Of a stretch of 64,000 nt of DNA, positions 50,852-60,038 are shown in pieces (positions within the stretch are counted from its first letter, which is position 1; each line of letters begins with the position of its first letter). The notes beneath the pieces are model-generated. The model saw only the letters and a program-made list of their open reading frames with translations, did not search any database and had not been told where the DNA came from. Source of the stretch: Paraburkholderia sp. BCC1885 (GTDB lineage Bacteria > Pseudomonadota > Gammaproteobacteria > Burkholderiales > Burkholderiaceae). The stretch spans positions 62,001-126,000 of the forward strand of contig NZ_CAAJGM010000155.1 in assembly GCF_900996235.1 (NCBI RefSeq). Reading direction: 5' to 3'. The translations under genes were made by a program, and so were the position numbers.

Positions 50852-51484
50852 TCAGTCGCGCATACCCTGGTTGCGCGATCCGCTGAAAGCCGCGACGCGG
50901 GCCGGCGTCACCCAACGGAACGTCAGATTGATCCGTTCGCCGGTCACACGCGGTTCTTTCGGCACGCGGTGACGCCACTCGGCCTGGGTGTTGCCGCGCA
51001 TCACGAGCAGGCTGCCGCCTTTGAGCTGATACGACTGCACAACTCCCGTCCGGTTATGGCGCAAATCGAAAGTGCGGGCGACGCCCAGACTCACGGAGGC
51101 AATCACCGGTTGTGCGCCCAGTTCGCGCTCGTGATCGGCGTGCCAACCCATGCTGTCCATGCCATTGCGGTAACGGTTGATCAGCACGCTATTGAAGCGG
51201 CACGCGCAGATTGCTTCGGCCGCGGCCTTCAATTCCGCAACCATCGGCGTCCACGGCTGCGGCACGTTGCGAATGCCGGAATACACGTAGATCGCGTCCG
51301 CTTCGCCTTGCCACGCGGTGAGACGCGGCAGCGCGACGCGGCCGCCCGGCGTGCCCATCGACTCCTGCCTCCACGCGACTTCGTCGATAAGTTGCCGCAA
51401 TGCGCATTCAGCGGTGTCGGGTGCCAGCCAGTCGGGATACCAGGCGACGTCGGGCGCGGGGAGATCGTCGAACAGATCGTTCAT
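50852..51484 (-). CDS. alkB: AlkB-type alpha-ketoglutarate-dependent dioxygenase
   Basis: A 210-residue Fe(II)/2-oxoglutarate dioxygenase, probably repairing alkylated bases in DNA or RNA by oxidative demethylation. The signature NRYRNGMDSMGWHADHE gives His115 and Asp117, the third ligand is His172 in EWRHRVPK, and the 2-oxoglutarate-binding arginines are in RINLTFR (184-190). RFNSVLINRYR matches the AlkB/ABH2 nucleotide-recognition region. ATG 51484 gives normal length. It is a single gene, upstream of the transporter remnants. Confidence 0.95.
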   Translation of the reverse strand: MNDLFDDLPAPDVAWYPDWLAPDTAECALRQLIDEVAWRQESMGTPGGRVALPRLTAWQGEADAIYVYSGIRNVPQPWTPMVAELKAAAEAICACRFNSVLINRYRNGMDSMGWHADHERELGAQPVIASVSLGVARTFDLRHNRTGVVQSYQLKGGSLLVMRGNTQAEWRHRVPKEPRVTGERINLTFRWVTPARVAAFSGSRNQGMRD

Positions 51485-51677
51485 GGGATAGCGTGAAGTG
51501 GTCTCGTTATTATGGAACGAGTTGCCGCTATCGGCCATGTTTCAGGCAGCTTCGGCAGGCGTGACGACATGCCGGTAGAATGACCTGCCTTGCCGGCAAA
51601 TCCGTAGAAAACGCCGCATCAAACGCGTAACAGCTTTGGTGCGTTCGTCCGGCATCCCTTCCGCCCTCGTTCCCTCT

Positions 51678-52841
51678 ATGCGCCGCTTATCGTTCCTGGT
51701 CCGCATCATTTGCATTGGCGTCCTGCTGCACATTTACGTCGGTTTTCGTGTCATTCCAGACCTGCCCGTCGATACCGCCATACGGTGGCTCGCGGTCCTC
51801 TGGCTCGTGCTGTCGTGCCTGCTGATTCCGCTCGGCATGCTCGCACGCACGATCGAGCGTCAGCCGCTCGGCGACCGGCTCGCCTGGGTCGGCCTGCTGG
51901 CCATGGGCTTTTTCTCCTCCTTGCTGGTGCTCACTTTCGTGCGCGACCTGGCGATGGCATCGCTGCTGACCGTCGATGCGATCTGGCCGCACGCCATCCC
52001 GCTGAGCGCCTGGCGGATGGATTCCGCCGCGGCCGTGCCGCTGCTTGCATTGCTGTCGACGGCAGTCGGCTTCTTCAATGCGCGGCGGCGAGCGCGTGTC
52101 GTGACGATCGACGTGCCGATCGACGATCTGCCGGCGGCCCTCGACGGCTTCACGATCGTGCAGATCAGCGACATCCACGTTGGGCCGACCATCAAGCGCC
52201 GCTACGTGGACGCGATCGTCGATGCCGTCAATCACCTCAAGCCCGATCTGATTGCGGTGACCGGCGACGTGGTCGACGGCAGCGTGCCGCAACTGCGCGA
52301 TCACACCCGCCCGTTGTCGCGCCTGAGCGCGCGACACGGCGCGTTTCTGGTGACCGGCAATCACGAGTATTACGCCGGTGTCGACGCGTGGGTCGACGAA
52401 TTCCGCCGGCTCGGCTTACATGTGCTCCTCAACGAGCACGTGGTAGTGGAACACGAAGGCGCACGCGCGATCATTGCGGGCGTCACCGACTATTCCGGCG
52501 CCCATTTCGACCCCGCGCACCGTAGTGATCCTGTTGCTGCGCTCGCCGGTGCGCCGGGCGATGTGTTGATCAAAGTCCTGCTTGCGCATCAACCGCGTTC
52601 AGCCGAAGCCGCAGCCGAAGCGGGATTCACGCTGCAGTTATCGGGACACACGCACGGTGGCCAATTCTTCCCGTGGAATTTCTTTGTGCGCTTGCAGCAG
52701 CCGTTCACGGCGGGACTGGCACGGCTCAACGGCTTGTGGGTTTATACGAGCCGCGGCACCGGTTATTGGGGCCCCCCGAAGCGGCTCGGCGCGCCTTCGG
52801 AAATCACCCGGCTACGGCTGGTGCCGGGGGAAGCAAGCTGA
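51678..52841 (+). CDS. Membrane-anchored metallophosphoesterase
   Basis: A 387-residue protein with about four N-terminal hydrophobic helices (residues 5-130) and a C-terminal calcineurin-like phosphoesterase. Metal-binding motifs are ISDIHVG near residue 165, TGDVVDG near 196, TGNHEYY near 227, LLAHQPR near 312 and GHTHGGQ near 331. YaeI-type proteins of this layout hydrolyse phosphodiesters at the membrane. ATG 51678 follows a weak ribosome binding site. Its substrate is unknown. Confidence 0.92.
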   Translation: MRRLSFLVRIICIGVLLHIYVGFRVIPDLPVDTAIRWLAVLWLVLSCLLIPLGMLARTIERQPLGDRLAWVGLLAMGFFSSLLVLTFVRDLAMASLLTVDAIWPHAIPLSAWRMDSAAAVPLLALLSTAVGFFNARRRARVVTIDVPIDDLPAALDGFTIVQISDIHVGPTIKRRYVDAIVDAVNHLKPDLIAVTGDVVDGSVPQLRDHTRPLSRLSARHGAFLVTGNHEYYAGVDAWVDEFRRLGLHVLLNEHVVVEHEGARAIIAGVTDYSGAHFDPAHRSDPVAALAGAPGDVLIKVLLAHQPRSAEAAAEAGFTLQLSGHTHGGQFFPWNFFVRLQQPFTAGLARLNGLWVYTSRGTGYWGPPKRLGAPSEITRLRLVPGEAS

Positions 52842-52885
52842 AATAAACGGTGAGAGAGACACGAACCGGGTTGACCGGGAAGGTG

Positions 52886-53392
52886 TTACTGCGCAGCAGG
52901 GGCGACAGAAATGCTCACCTGCGGAGCATAGGCCACCTCGACATGCATACCCGGTTTCATATTCACGACTTTGGCCGCGTCGCGCCCCTGAATATGGAAC
53001 ACGGCGCCGTCTGATCCCTTCAATTCGAGCACGCCTGAAGCGCGATCGAGCGCCACCACTTCCGCGCTCCGCGTCTGCGGGGACGGGTGAGCGCTAGCGG
53101 CGCTGCGCGTCGGGCTAACCATGGCACTTCGCATCACACGAACCTGAACCTTGCTGCCCTGGCGGATCTGGGCAAGATTGCCAGGATCGGTCACGGTGAA
53201 CGAAGCCTGGCCCCCTTGTGGATCGACCACAGTGACCATATGCTTCGCCGGGTCGATGCCCTTCACGACGCCTTCGGCCTGCAGCACGCTGCTGCCTTCA
53301 AACGGTGCGGGCAACGAACCCGCCGCGGACGACACGAGTGGTGCTGCGGCAATCAGTGCGGCGGCAATCATGCCGATAGTTATCTTGTTCAT
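52886..53392 (-). CDS. Exported protein with two similar beta domains, unrecognised
   Basis: A 168-residue periplasmic protein. The Sec signal ends in VSSAAG near residue 24. The mature part is built of two similar halves: EGVVKGIDPAKHMVTVVDPQ with KVQVRVMRS, and SAEVVALDRASGVLELKGSDG with HVEVAYAPQ. Each looks like a small OB- or CusF-like barrel. No metal-binding Met/His cluster is obvious. It converges with the phosphoesterase gene. I do not know its function. Confidence 0.75.
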   Translation of the reverse strand: MNKITIGMIAAALIAAAPLVSSAAGSLPAPFEGSSVLQAEGVVKGIDPAKHMVTVVDPQGGQASFTVTDPGNLAQIRQGSKVQVRVMRSAMVSPTRSAASAHPSPQTRSAEVVALDRASGVLELKGSDGAVFHIQGRDAAKVVNMKPGMHVEVAYAPQVSISVAPAAQ

Positions 53393-54075
53393 GCAGTCCT
53401 CAGACGGGTATTAACCAAAAAAGAATCAGGCGGCGGCTGAACGCGCCGCGCGGCACTCCAACGGCCGGACGTGCTCACGACGGTATATATGTGAAAACAC
53501 TCAGGTGCGACCGCCCGATATGCGATATGAAGTGACGCACGAACCGCACGGCTGATTCAGCGCATTGATTAGTGTGTTTTCCGGGATGGACCCTGTCAAG
53601 ATTCGGAGTCCGTATTTAATTTGAGATGCGCCCGCCATTTTGAGATGCCCCGGCCCTGCCCCGACAAAACCCTCGTTGATAGCTTCGAAAAACCTTACGT
53701 CGACGGCATCCACCAGGCGGTTGACTTCGTGTCGTACCGCTGCCTAAAATCCGTCCACACGTTTTAACCGGAACCTGCATCTTGGACAGTAGTCGTTATC
53801 GATCTCCGTTTTCAACAAACGCCTGATCGGCAAGCTCGCCGCGCCAGCCTCATCCCTGCCGCCGTCTTGCCATCCAGGCAGACGGTGCGCGTCTAGTGAT
53901 CCCCGTGCATCTGTGATTCGTCGCGGCAAGGTCTAAAGCCTCGCCGCACACGTAACATTCGCGTCGCGAACGAAAGTCCGCGCGCTCGTCGCGCATCGCG
54001 CCTCGCGTGGTATTACGCGATGGTGTCATGCGTGTGGTTCAAACTCGCGTGCAGCGCGCCTTCACTATTGATCCA
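53393..54075. other. 683-base gap upstream of the MgtC gene
   Basis: No convincing gene is present. There is a short palindrome TTCGCG-T-CGCGAA near 53968-53980 and a GCGCG-rich, potentially structured segment up to 54020 that would fall in the mgtC leader. mgtC genes of other bacteria have regulated leaders, but I see no known riboswitch class. The stretch around 53480-53620 is somewhat AT-richer. Confidence 0.4.
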
Positions 54076-54783
54076 ATGACGCTTGAATTTGTCTGGCGGC
54101 TCCTCGCCGCTTTCGCCTGCGGTGTAGCAATCGGCATCGAACGGCAGATGCGGCAGCGCACCGCGGGCCTGCGCACCATCACGCTCGTCGCAAGCGGCGC
54201 GTGCCTGTTCGTCACGCTCGGCGTCCTCACCGGCAACGGCTCCGCCGGCGTCACGCAGATCGCCGCCTATGTGGTGTCCGGCGTGGGCTTCCTCGGCGGC
54301 GGCGTGATCATGCGCGACAAGGGCTCGATCCAGGGCATCAATACGGCTGCCACCTTGTGGTGTTCGGCGGCCGTCGGCGTGTTGTGCGGCGCGGGACATT
54401 TCGGCCCGGCGCTCGCCGGCACCGGTATCGTGCTGCTGACTAACACGGTGTTGCGCGAAGTCAGCCGCACAATTAATGCAACGCCGGTTTCGAACGCCGA
54501 CCTCGTGCGCGAGTATGTGCTGACCGTGGTCTGCCGCGACGAGGACGAGATTCATATCCGCGCGGCGCTGTCGAACTCGATGTATTCGATGCCGCTATCG
54601 TTTCAAAGTCTGACGAGCGAGGACGTGACGGAGCAGCCCGGCCGTATGCGGGTCACGGCGACCATCAAACTGCATCCGAAGGATCAGTCCAAGCTCGAAT
54701 TGATGGCAAGCCGCATCAGCATGGAAACGAGCGTTTCGAGCGTCAGCTGGATTGCCAAAGAAGCGGAACCGACGCCGGAGTAG
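54076..54783 (+). CDS. mgtC: MgtC/SapB-family membrane protein
   Basis: A 235-residue protein with about four or five helices in the first 130 residues: ACGVAIGIERQMRQRTAGLRT near residues 13-33 and GVGFLGGGVIMRDKGSIQGINTAATLW near 70-96 are the MgtC fingerprint. The C-terminal 90 residues form a soluble ACT-like domain. MgtC modulates ATP synthase and phosphate metabolism at low Mg2+ in Salmonella. I chose ATG 54076; a start at 54007 would add 23 residues with no family support. Confidence 0.92.
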   Translation: MTLEFVWRLLAAFACGVAIGIERQMRQRTAGLRTITLVASGACLFVTLGVLTGNGSAGVTQIAAYVVSGVGFLGGGVIMRDKGSIQGINTAATLWCSAAVGVLCGAGHFGPALAGTGIVLLTNTVLREVSRTINATPVSNADLVREYVLTVVCRDEDEIHIRAALSNSMYSMPLSFQSLTSEDVTEQPGRMRVTATIKLHPKDQSKLELMASRISMETSVSSVSWIAKEAEPTPE

Positions 54784-54904
54784 CACGGCGGCGCCGGTTG
54801 TGGTGGACGGCCGCGCCCGCCACGCACCGGCGCCACGCGCTCAAACGCCCGGCAGCAGGGCGCTTGCCGCATACCGGCCAGTCCACGCCTTGCGCCCGGC
54901 GACG

Positions 54905-54933
54905 GCTTCATCTATAACAACCGTAGATGAAGC
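54905..54933. promoter_or_regulatory. 10-bp perfect inverted repeat
   Basis: GCTTCATCTA at 54905-54914 and TAGATGAAGC at 54924-54933 pair perfectly around a 9-base spacer. It is 122 bases after mgtC and could be a regulator binding site or an RNA hairpin; no T tract follows. Confidence 0.45.
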
Positions 54934-55128
54934 ATCGGCTGGCGTCTCGCCTCGGCGAGGGTGGGGTACGCCGTATGAGTTGACGCTTCGTATGCCTGTG
55001 CAGCCCGACACCGAGAACGAAATGAAACGAGCGACTGCGCCTTGTCTGCCCTGCCTCCCCGCCATGGCCACTGCCGCCATGCGTCCCGTTCCGCGCTTTC
55101 GCCTGCCTCACTGTCTGCTCCGCCGCAA

Positions 55129-55145
55129 AACATTGAGACAATGTT
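55129..55145. promoter_or_regulatory. Palindromic operator upstream of the YmgE-type gene
   Basis: AACATTG-AGA-CAATGTT is a perfect 17-base palindrome located 90 bases before the start codon at 55236. Its position fits a transcription factor site. The regulator is unknown. Confidence 0.5.
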
Positions 55146-55235
55146 AATTCTGTATCCCGAATATGGACTGCACCCCACCCTTCGACTAAGCTCTGTCACC
55201 GTGAATTTTTCACGCTCAACCATGGAGTCTTGATT

Positions 55236-55490
55236 ATGGAACACGGCATCATTGCATGGCTCATCATCGGCGCAATCGCTGGCTGGCTGGCGGGTGTGCT
55301 CGTCAAGGGCGGCGGTTTCGGGTTGATCGTCGACATCATCGTCGGCATTGTCGGTGCGTTTATCGGCGGTTGGCTCTCCGGTGTCCTGCACATCTCGCTC
55401 GGCGGCGGCTGGATCGGCTCGATCATTACAGCGGTGATCGGCGCAGTGATCCTGTTGTTTATCGTCCGGCTGTTCAAGCGAGGAGCCTAG
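55236..55490 (+). CDS. GlsB/YeaQ/YmgE-family small membrane protein
   Basis: An 84-residue protein consisting almost wholly of three hydrophobic helices with GxxxG patterns: WLIIGAIAGWLAGVLVKG, then IIVGIVGAFIGGWLSG and a third ending in LLFIVRLFKRG. This is the YeaQ/YmgE (transglycosylase-associated) family, commonly induced by stress. GGAG lies upstream of the ATG at 55236. A perfect palindrome stands in the promoter region and a terminator-like hairpin follows. Confidence 0.9.
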   Translation: MEHGIIAWLIIGAIAGWLAGVLVKGGGFGLIVDIIVGIVGAFIGGWLSGVLHISLGGGWIGSIITAVIGAVILLFIVRLFKRGA

Positions 55491-55500
55491 CGCTTGCCGC

Positions 55501-55524
55501 GTCAGGCGACTCCGGTCGCCTGAC
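55501..55524. terminator. Hairpin between convergent genes
   Basis: GTCAGGCGAC at 55501-55510 and GTCGCCTGAC at 55515-55524 form a perfect 10-bp stem with a TCCG tetraloop, between the YmgE-type gene and the CoA-transferase gene. T content afterwards is modest, but the placement suits a bidirectional terminator. Confidence 0.6.
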
Positions 55525-55564
55525 CCTGGCTGCGTCTTCGCCTTACGTTCCGTTACACGGACCA

Positions 55565-57097
55565 TCAAGCCAGTGCGGCCGTTTCTTCCCGCATCGAGCC
55601 GGTTTCGTTCAGGCGTGTATGCCAGGTAAATGCCCGCTCCAGACGGTGCGGCGTTTGCCCTCCCTGTTTCAATGCATCCCGGTAGTAGTCGCGCAGCATG
55701 TCGCGATAGAGCGGATGCACACACTTCTCAATAATCAGCACGGCGCGTTCACGCGGCGCAAGCCCGCGCAGATCGGCGAGCCCCTGCTCCGTGACCACCA
55801 CGTCCACGTCGTGCTCATTGTGATCGCAGTGCGGCACCATCGGTACCACGCTTGAAATGCGTCCGCCCTTCGCAATCGACTTCGTCGCGAAGATCGCGCA
55901 CGACGCATTGCGCGCGAAATCGCCGGATCCGCCGATGCCGTTCATCATGTGCGTCCCACCCACATGAGTCGAATTGACGTTGCCGTAGATATCGAATTCG
56001 AGCGCGGTATTCAGCGCAATCAAGCCCAAGCGGCGAATGACTTCGGGGTGGTTGCTGACCTCTTGCGGGCGCAGCACGAGACGGTCGCGATAGCGATCCA
56101 GGTTGCCGAACACCTGCGCGTGCCGTGCGGCCGAGAGCGTAATCGAGGCGCCCGATGCAAACGTGACCTTATCTGCATCCATCAGGTCGAAGGTCGAGTC
56201 TTGCAGCACTTCCGAATAGATTTCAAACGCTTCGAAGGGCGACTTGACGAAGCCGGCCAGCACCGCGTTGGCAATCGTGCCGATGCCGGCCTGCAGCGGC
56301 GGCAAGCGCGCCGGCATGCGTCCGCGAGACACTTCGTGCTGCAGAAATTCGATCAGATGGCCGGCGATCTGCTCGGTCTCTTCATCGGCGGGCAGCACGG
56401 TCGACGCGCTGTCCGCCATATTCGTGATAACGATAGCGGCGATTTTCTCAGGCGGAATCTCGATGACCGGCCTGCCGACCCGATCACGCGGATGGACGAT
56501 CGGCAACGGCTCACGGTTCGGCCGGCGGCCGGGAATCCAGATGTCGTGCAGACCTTCGAGCGCCAGCGGTTGCGCGAGGTTGATCTCGACAATCACCTTG
56601 TCGGCCAGGATCGCGAAGCTTGCCGAGTTGCCCACTGAGGTGGTGGGCACGATGCCGCCGGTTTCGGTAATCGCAACGGCCTCGATGATCGCGACATCCA
56701 GTTTGCCGAGCTGGTTGGCGCGCAACATCTCAACCGTTTCGGACAGGTGCTGGTCGACAAACATCACTTCGCCGCGATTGATAGCATCACGTAAGGTTTT
56801 GTCCACCTGAAAAGGCAAGCGGCGGGCCAGCACGCCCGCTTCGGTCAGCGTCCGGTCCACGTCGTGGCCGAGCGAGGCGCCCGTCATCAACGTAATGCGC
56901 AGCGGTTTGCCTTCCTGACGGGCCCGCTCGGCCAGTGCAACGGGCACGGCCTTCGCGTCGCCCGCGCGCGTGAAGCCGCTGGCGCCGACGCGCATGCCAT
57001 CGTGAATCAGCGCTGCCGCAGCAGCGGCCGAGGTGACTTTGCCGCGCACCGCGGCACAACGAATCCGGTCTTCGTACATGCTACTCAGTCTCTCCAT
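55565..57097 (-). CDS. Acetyl-CoA hydrolase/CoA-transferase (succinyl-CoA:acetate type)
   Basis: A 510-residue class I CoA-transferase, similar in length and motifs to AarC/ScpC. Landmarks are GASGFTRAGDAKAVP near residue 38, ITETGGIVPTTSVGNS near 143, IWIPGRRPNREPLPI near 186, and YSEVLQDS near 294, whose Glu296 matches the catalytic glutamate of AarC. LEFDIYGNVNSTHV, MMNGIGGSGDFARNA and VVTEQGLADLRG follow. It probably exchanges CoA between succinate and acetate or similar acids. GGAGGG precedes the ATG at 57097. It is a single gene. Confidence 0.93.
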   Translation of the reverse strand: MERLSSMYEDRIRCAAVRGKVTSAAAAAALIHDGMRVGASGFTRAGDAKAVPVALAERARQEGKPLRITLMTGASLGHDVDRTLTEAGVLARRLPFQVDKTLRDAINRGEVMFVDQHLSETVEMLRANQLGKLDVAIIEAVAITETGGIVPTTSVGNSASFAILADKVIVEINLAQPLALEGLHDIWIPGRRPNREPLPIVHPRDRVGRPVIEIPPEKIAAIVITNMADSASTVLPADEETEQIAGHLIEFLQHEVSRGRMPARLPPLQAGIGTIANAVLAGFVKSPFEAFEIYSEVLQDSTFDLMDADKVTFASGASITLSAARHAQVFGNLDRYRDRLVLRPQEVSNHPEVIRRLGLIALNTALEFDIYGNVNSTHVGGTHMMNGIGGSGDFARNASCAIFATKSIAKGGRISSVVPMVPHCDHNEHDVDVVVTEQGLADLRGLAPRERAVLIIEKCVHPLYRDMLRDYYRDALKQGGQTPHRLERAFTWHTRLNETGSMREETAALA

Positions 57098-57164
57098 AAT
57101 CAACCCTCCAGCCTACCGATGCGCACGTCTTCCGCGTGCGTGAATCAGGAGTCAGGTTGTCGCG

Positions 57165-57205
57165 CCCCGCAGCGGTGTCTCATGACGTAAGACATCGCTG
57201 CGGGG
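57165..57205. terminator. Strong 15-bp hairpin between two minus-strand genes
   Basis: The arms 57165-57179 and 57191-57205 pair over 15 positions with a single G-T wobble and an 11-nt loop. It follows the small secreted protein gene by 41 bases and precedes the CoA-transferase gene. No T run is seen, so it may be a transcript-end stabiliser. Confidence 0.5.
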
Positions 57206-57246
57206 CATGCATCGCACTACTGATCAGCGAAAGCTGACGGCTTTTC

Positions 57247-57492
57247 CTAGCTGCCGAAGAACAGATTGCAGAAACTCACCGGCCCGACACAGTCTTCGGC
57301 CTTTTTTGCCGGCGCGGCAAGGCGGCCATGCTGGGCGGCGCCGCTCGCGGACGGCTCGTGGCTTCGCTCCTGGGTTTGCGCAAGCTGCTGCTGTCCGTCG
57401 GCGGCGGGGGCGGGGGCGGCGGTTTGTGCATGGGCCACGGCGGCTACAGCAGACAAGGAACAGGCAAGCAGGACTGTTTTCAACGCTTTCAT
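57247..57492 (-). CDS. Small secreted protein with a C-terminal two-cysteine motif
   Basis: An 81-residue protein. The signal MKALKTVLLACSLSAVAAVAHAQ is standard Sec. The mature middle is Gln/Ala/Pro-rich and low in complexity, and the last residues, DCVGPVSFCNLFFGS, are unlike the rest and look like a conserved functional end with two cysteines. GGAGA precedes the ATG. I do not recognise the family. The protein is probably periplasmic. Confidence 0.7.
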   Translation of the reverse strand: MKALKTVLLACSLSAVAAVAHAQTAAPAPAADGQQQLAQTQERSHEPSASGAAQHGRLAAPAKKAEDCVGPVSFCNLFFGS

Positions 57493-57649
57493 TCTATTTT
57501 CTCCGGTACTGACGATTACGCCCTGCAAGAAGTCCCCTTGGGAATGGCGAGGGCGTGATCAAAACTATATGGCCAGCATGTACACGGATAAACGGCCTTG
57601 CCTGGAAAGCATCTTTCCATCTGGCAGAAGGATTGAAGCCGCGCCTCGC

Positions 57650-59821
57650 TCAACGCGCATTAAACGGCGCGTCTTTATCGAGCAAGGCGGTACGAATGAA
57701 ATGCAGGCAGCCGAGCATGCGCTGCAGGTCATGCCGACGCTCGCGATCCGCGTGAACGGTTTCGAGGACCGCCTGCACGGTCCCGATCGTCTCGCGCATC
57801 GACGTCAGCACGCGCTCGAGACGGCGCGGCGTGGGCTGCTCGAACAGCGCCGCGATAGCGTCGTTCATCTGCTCCAGGCAAGTACTCCAGCGCGGATGCA
57901 AGCCCTCCGCGTAGGCTGCGTGAGCCGCTTCGTTGCGCAAGTCGATCACCGCATGTCCTACTTCCACGGTCATGAGCATCCAGCGCAAGGCGTCGCGATG
58001 CTCGCGCGAGGGCTTCGTCAGCAGGACGCGGAGTTGCGCCATCAGATCGTGAGTACTCGATTGAAAATATTGATTCAACCCGCGTAATTCACCCTTGCAG
58101 GCGAGTACCACCTGAGATCGCAGACTGCCTTTGATCTTGCCGGTCAGCCATGGCATGTGCGCGGGGAAAATCACAGCAAACGCCAGCGCAGCAACCAGCA
58201 TTGCCGCGACGATGGCCATGCCGTTGTTGATCAGAAGATCGGGCTGGTAGACCACCACGTTATCCGGCCCGGCCAGCAAGCAGAAGAACACCGAAAAGCC
58301 CACGCCGTAGCCAGAGATGCCGGGGCGCATCGCGACGAAGGCGCCGAATGCCAGCACGGGCGCGAGCGTCGCGCAAAGCAGCGGGAAGCCGTCGATGTTC
58401 GGGTACACATAGCAGGTGAACAGGTAGCCCACCATCGTGGCGAAGACAGCACCGACGGCCATCTGCAGCGTTAGCTTCGACGCATTGGGCGCGGTCGAGG
58501 TCAAGGCACACGCAAGCGCCGCGCCGATGACGGCAAGGCCGCCGCTTGGCCAGTCGGTTTCGATCCAGAAACACCCGACAATCGCCATCACCACCACCGT
58601 GCGCAGAAAAGTGAGCCCGACCACGACACCGTTCGTTTTGCTGACGTAGCGGACGGTCTGCCGCTCCTTTTCAGGCTTGCGGTGTTCGAGCGAGGCATAG
58701 GTCTCCGTATAGCGGATGAGCTCCTCCACGAAGCGATAGAGCAGCTCGGCCGAGGTATCGAAGTCGGCCAGCAGGTCCGGCGCCGATGGCTCCAGCAGCC
58801 GGCGAGTCTGCCGCACGCTGCGCGGCAGCACGGACTGAAAGATCCGCAACTCGACGGCCGCGCGAACGGCATGCGAAGCGTCGGCGGTCTGCGCGTTCTG
58901 GCGAATCAACAGGGCCGATAGCGCTTCGAAATACGGCAGGGTTGCGTCGACAACCGCACTCGCGCCGCTTGCCCGCAACCGCTTGAGCAGTTGATGCAAG
59001 GCATGCAGGCGAGCGCAGGCGTCCATGAACTCGCTGTTCAGGCGCGCCAGACGTCCGCTGCGGGAGCGCATGCCCGGGTCCTCGAACGCAGCGAAGGTGC
59101 GGGTCGCCTCGAAGCCCACAATTTCATCGACGAGGTCGGCAAAACGCCCCTCGAAGACACCCCGCTCGACCTTGCCGCTGAGCACCTGCGCAGCGAACGC
59201 AGTAAAATCGAGATACCTGTTGCGCAGCGTGCGCTGCAGCGCGAGTGCCGACCTTTGGGGCATGATCAAGGCGCTGACTGCGCTCGAACACACAATGCCG
59301 ACCGCGACCTCCGCGGCGCGCGTGAGCGCTGCGAGAAACAGGCTGTTGGGCTCTGTCACCGCCGGTATGCCGATCAGGGCGGCGGTGTAACCCGCCAGCA
59401 CGAAGCCGTACCACCGAAAATGCCGATACCGGACCGCCGCAGCAGTGCAGGCACCCACCCAGCATGTCAGTCCGAGCAGGTAGAGCTCGGGCTGCTGCAC
59501 GAAGACCGCGCCCAGCACCAGCGCGGCGATCGCCCCCACCGCCGTCCCGATGATCCGATAAAAGCTTTTGGCAAGCACCATGCCGCTGAACGGCTGCATC
59601 AGCACGAACACGGTTGTCATGGCGGTGCGCGGTTGCTGCAGATCCAGCAGCATCGCGATGCCGAGCGCGAGCAGCGCCGCGGTGACCGTCTTGAACAGAT
59701 GAAGCCAGACGAGGCCATCGCCCGTCGCCCAGTCACGGACGGCCGCGGCGGTCGCACGCAGCACCGGGGGCCATCCGCCGCGAGGGTCGGACGTTTGCTG
59801 GATCAGATGCTGGCGTTTCAT
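57650..59821 (-). CDS. FUSC/AaeB-family efflux protein
   Basis: A 723-residue inner-membrane protein with two blocks of about five to six helices (residues 40-180 and 400-550) separated by soluble helical regions, the AaeB/FusC layout for export of aromatic carboxylic acids. GLVWLHLFKTVTAALLALGIAM starts the first block, and QPFSGMVLAKSFYRIIGTAVGA follows. ATG 59821 is taken because it gives the family start; the longer frame overlaps the divergent region. The usual AaeX and AaeA partners are missing. A LysR gene lies divergently, as aaeR does. Confidence 0.88.
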   Translation of the reverse strand: MKRQHLIQQTSDPRGGWPPVLRATAAAVRDWATGDGLVWLHLFKTVTAALLALGIAMLLDLQQPRTAMTTVFVLMQPFSGMVLAKSFYRIIGTAVGAIAALVLGAVFVQQPELYLLGLTCWVGACTAAAVRYRHFRWYGFVLAGYTAALIGIPAVTEPNSLFLAALTRAAEVAVGIVCSSAVSALIMPQRSALALQRTLRNRYLDFTAFAAQVLSGKVERGVFEGRFADLVDEIVGFEATRTFAAFEDPGMRSRSGRLARLNSEFMDACARLHALHQLLKRLRASGASAVVDATLPYFEALSALLIRQNAQTADASHAVRAAVELRIFQSVLPRSVRQTRRLLEPSAPDLLADFDTSAELLYRFVEELIRYTETYASLEHRKPEKERQTVRYVSKTNGVVVGLTFLRTVVVMAIVGCFWIETDWPSGGLAVIGAALACALTSTAPNASKLTLQMAVGAVFATMVGYLFTCYVYPNIDGFPLLCATLAPVLAFGAFVAMRPGISGYGVGFSVFFCLLAGPDNVVVYQPDLLINNGMAIVAAMLVAALAFAVIFPAHMPWLTGKIKGSLRSQVVLACKGELRGLNQYFQSSTHDLMAQLRVLLTKPSREHRDALRWMLMTVEVGHAVIDLRNEAAHAAYAEGLHPRWSTCLEQMNDAIAALFEQPTPRRLERVLTSMRETIGTVQAVLETVHADRERRHDLQRMLGCLHFIRTALLDKDAPFNAR

Positions 59822-60038
59822 GAAAGCAAAACCGCGCCCCGGACTGTCATGCGGACTGGAGAGAGCGCCGGGCACGGCAATGCGCGCTCCGGCTGGCAAG
59901 GGCCCGATTGTAGGAGCCCAGGAGACGCGCATTAATGGCACGAGTCGGGAACGTCCATTCCAGATCGAACAACAATCGCGTTGCGCGACAGGAGGACAAT
60001 ATCGGCTCTCTCTCAAAAATGTCGAACCAGAAGGACTG

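Larger units (their letters stand above)
54784..55235. other. Intergenic region upstream of the YmgE-type gene
   Basis: Apart from the inverted repeats at 54905-54933 and 55129-55145 and a short CTCGCC/GGCGAG hairpin at 54946-54959, nothing gene-like is seen in these 452 bases. Open frames on the minus strand lack family resemblance. Confidence 0.4.

Noticed and set aside
53501-53713. A 70-codon minus-strand frame in the gap before mgtC
   Set aside because: No ribosome binding site and no resemblance to a known family. It remains possible but unsupported.
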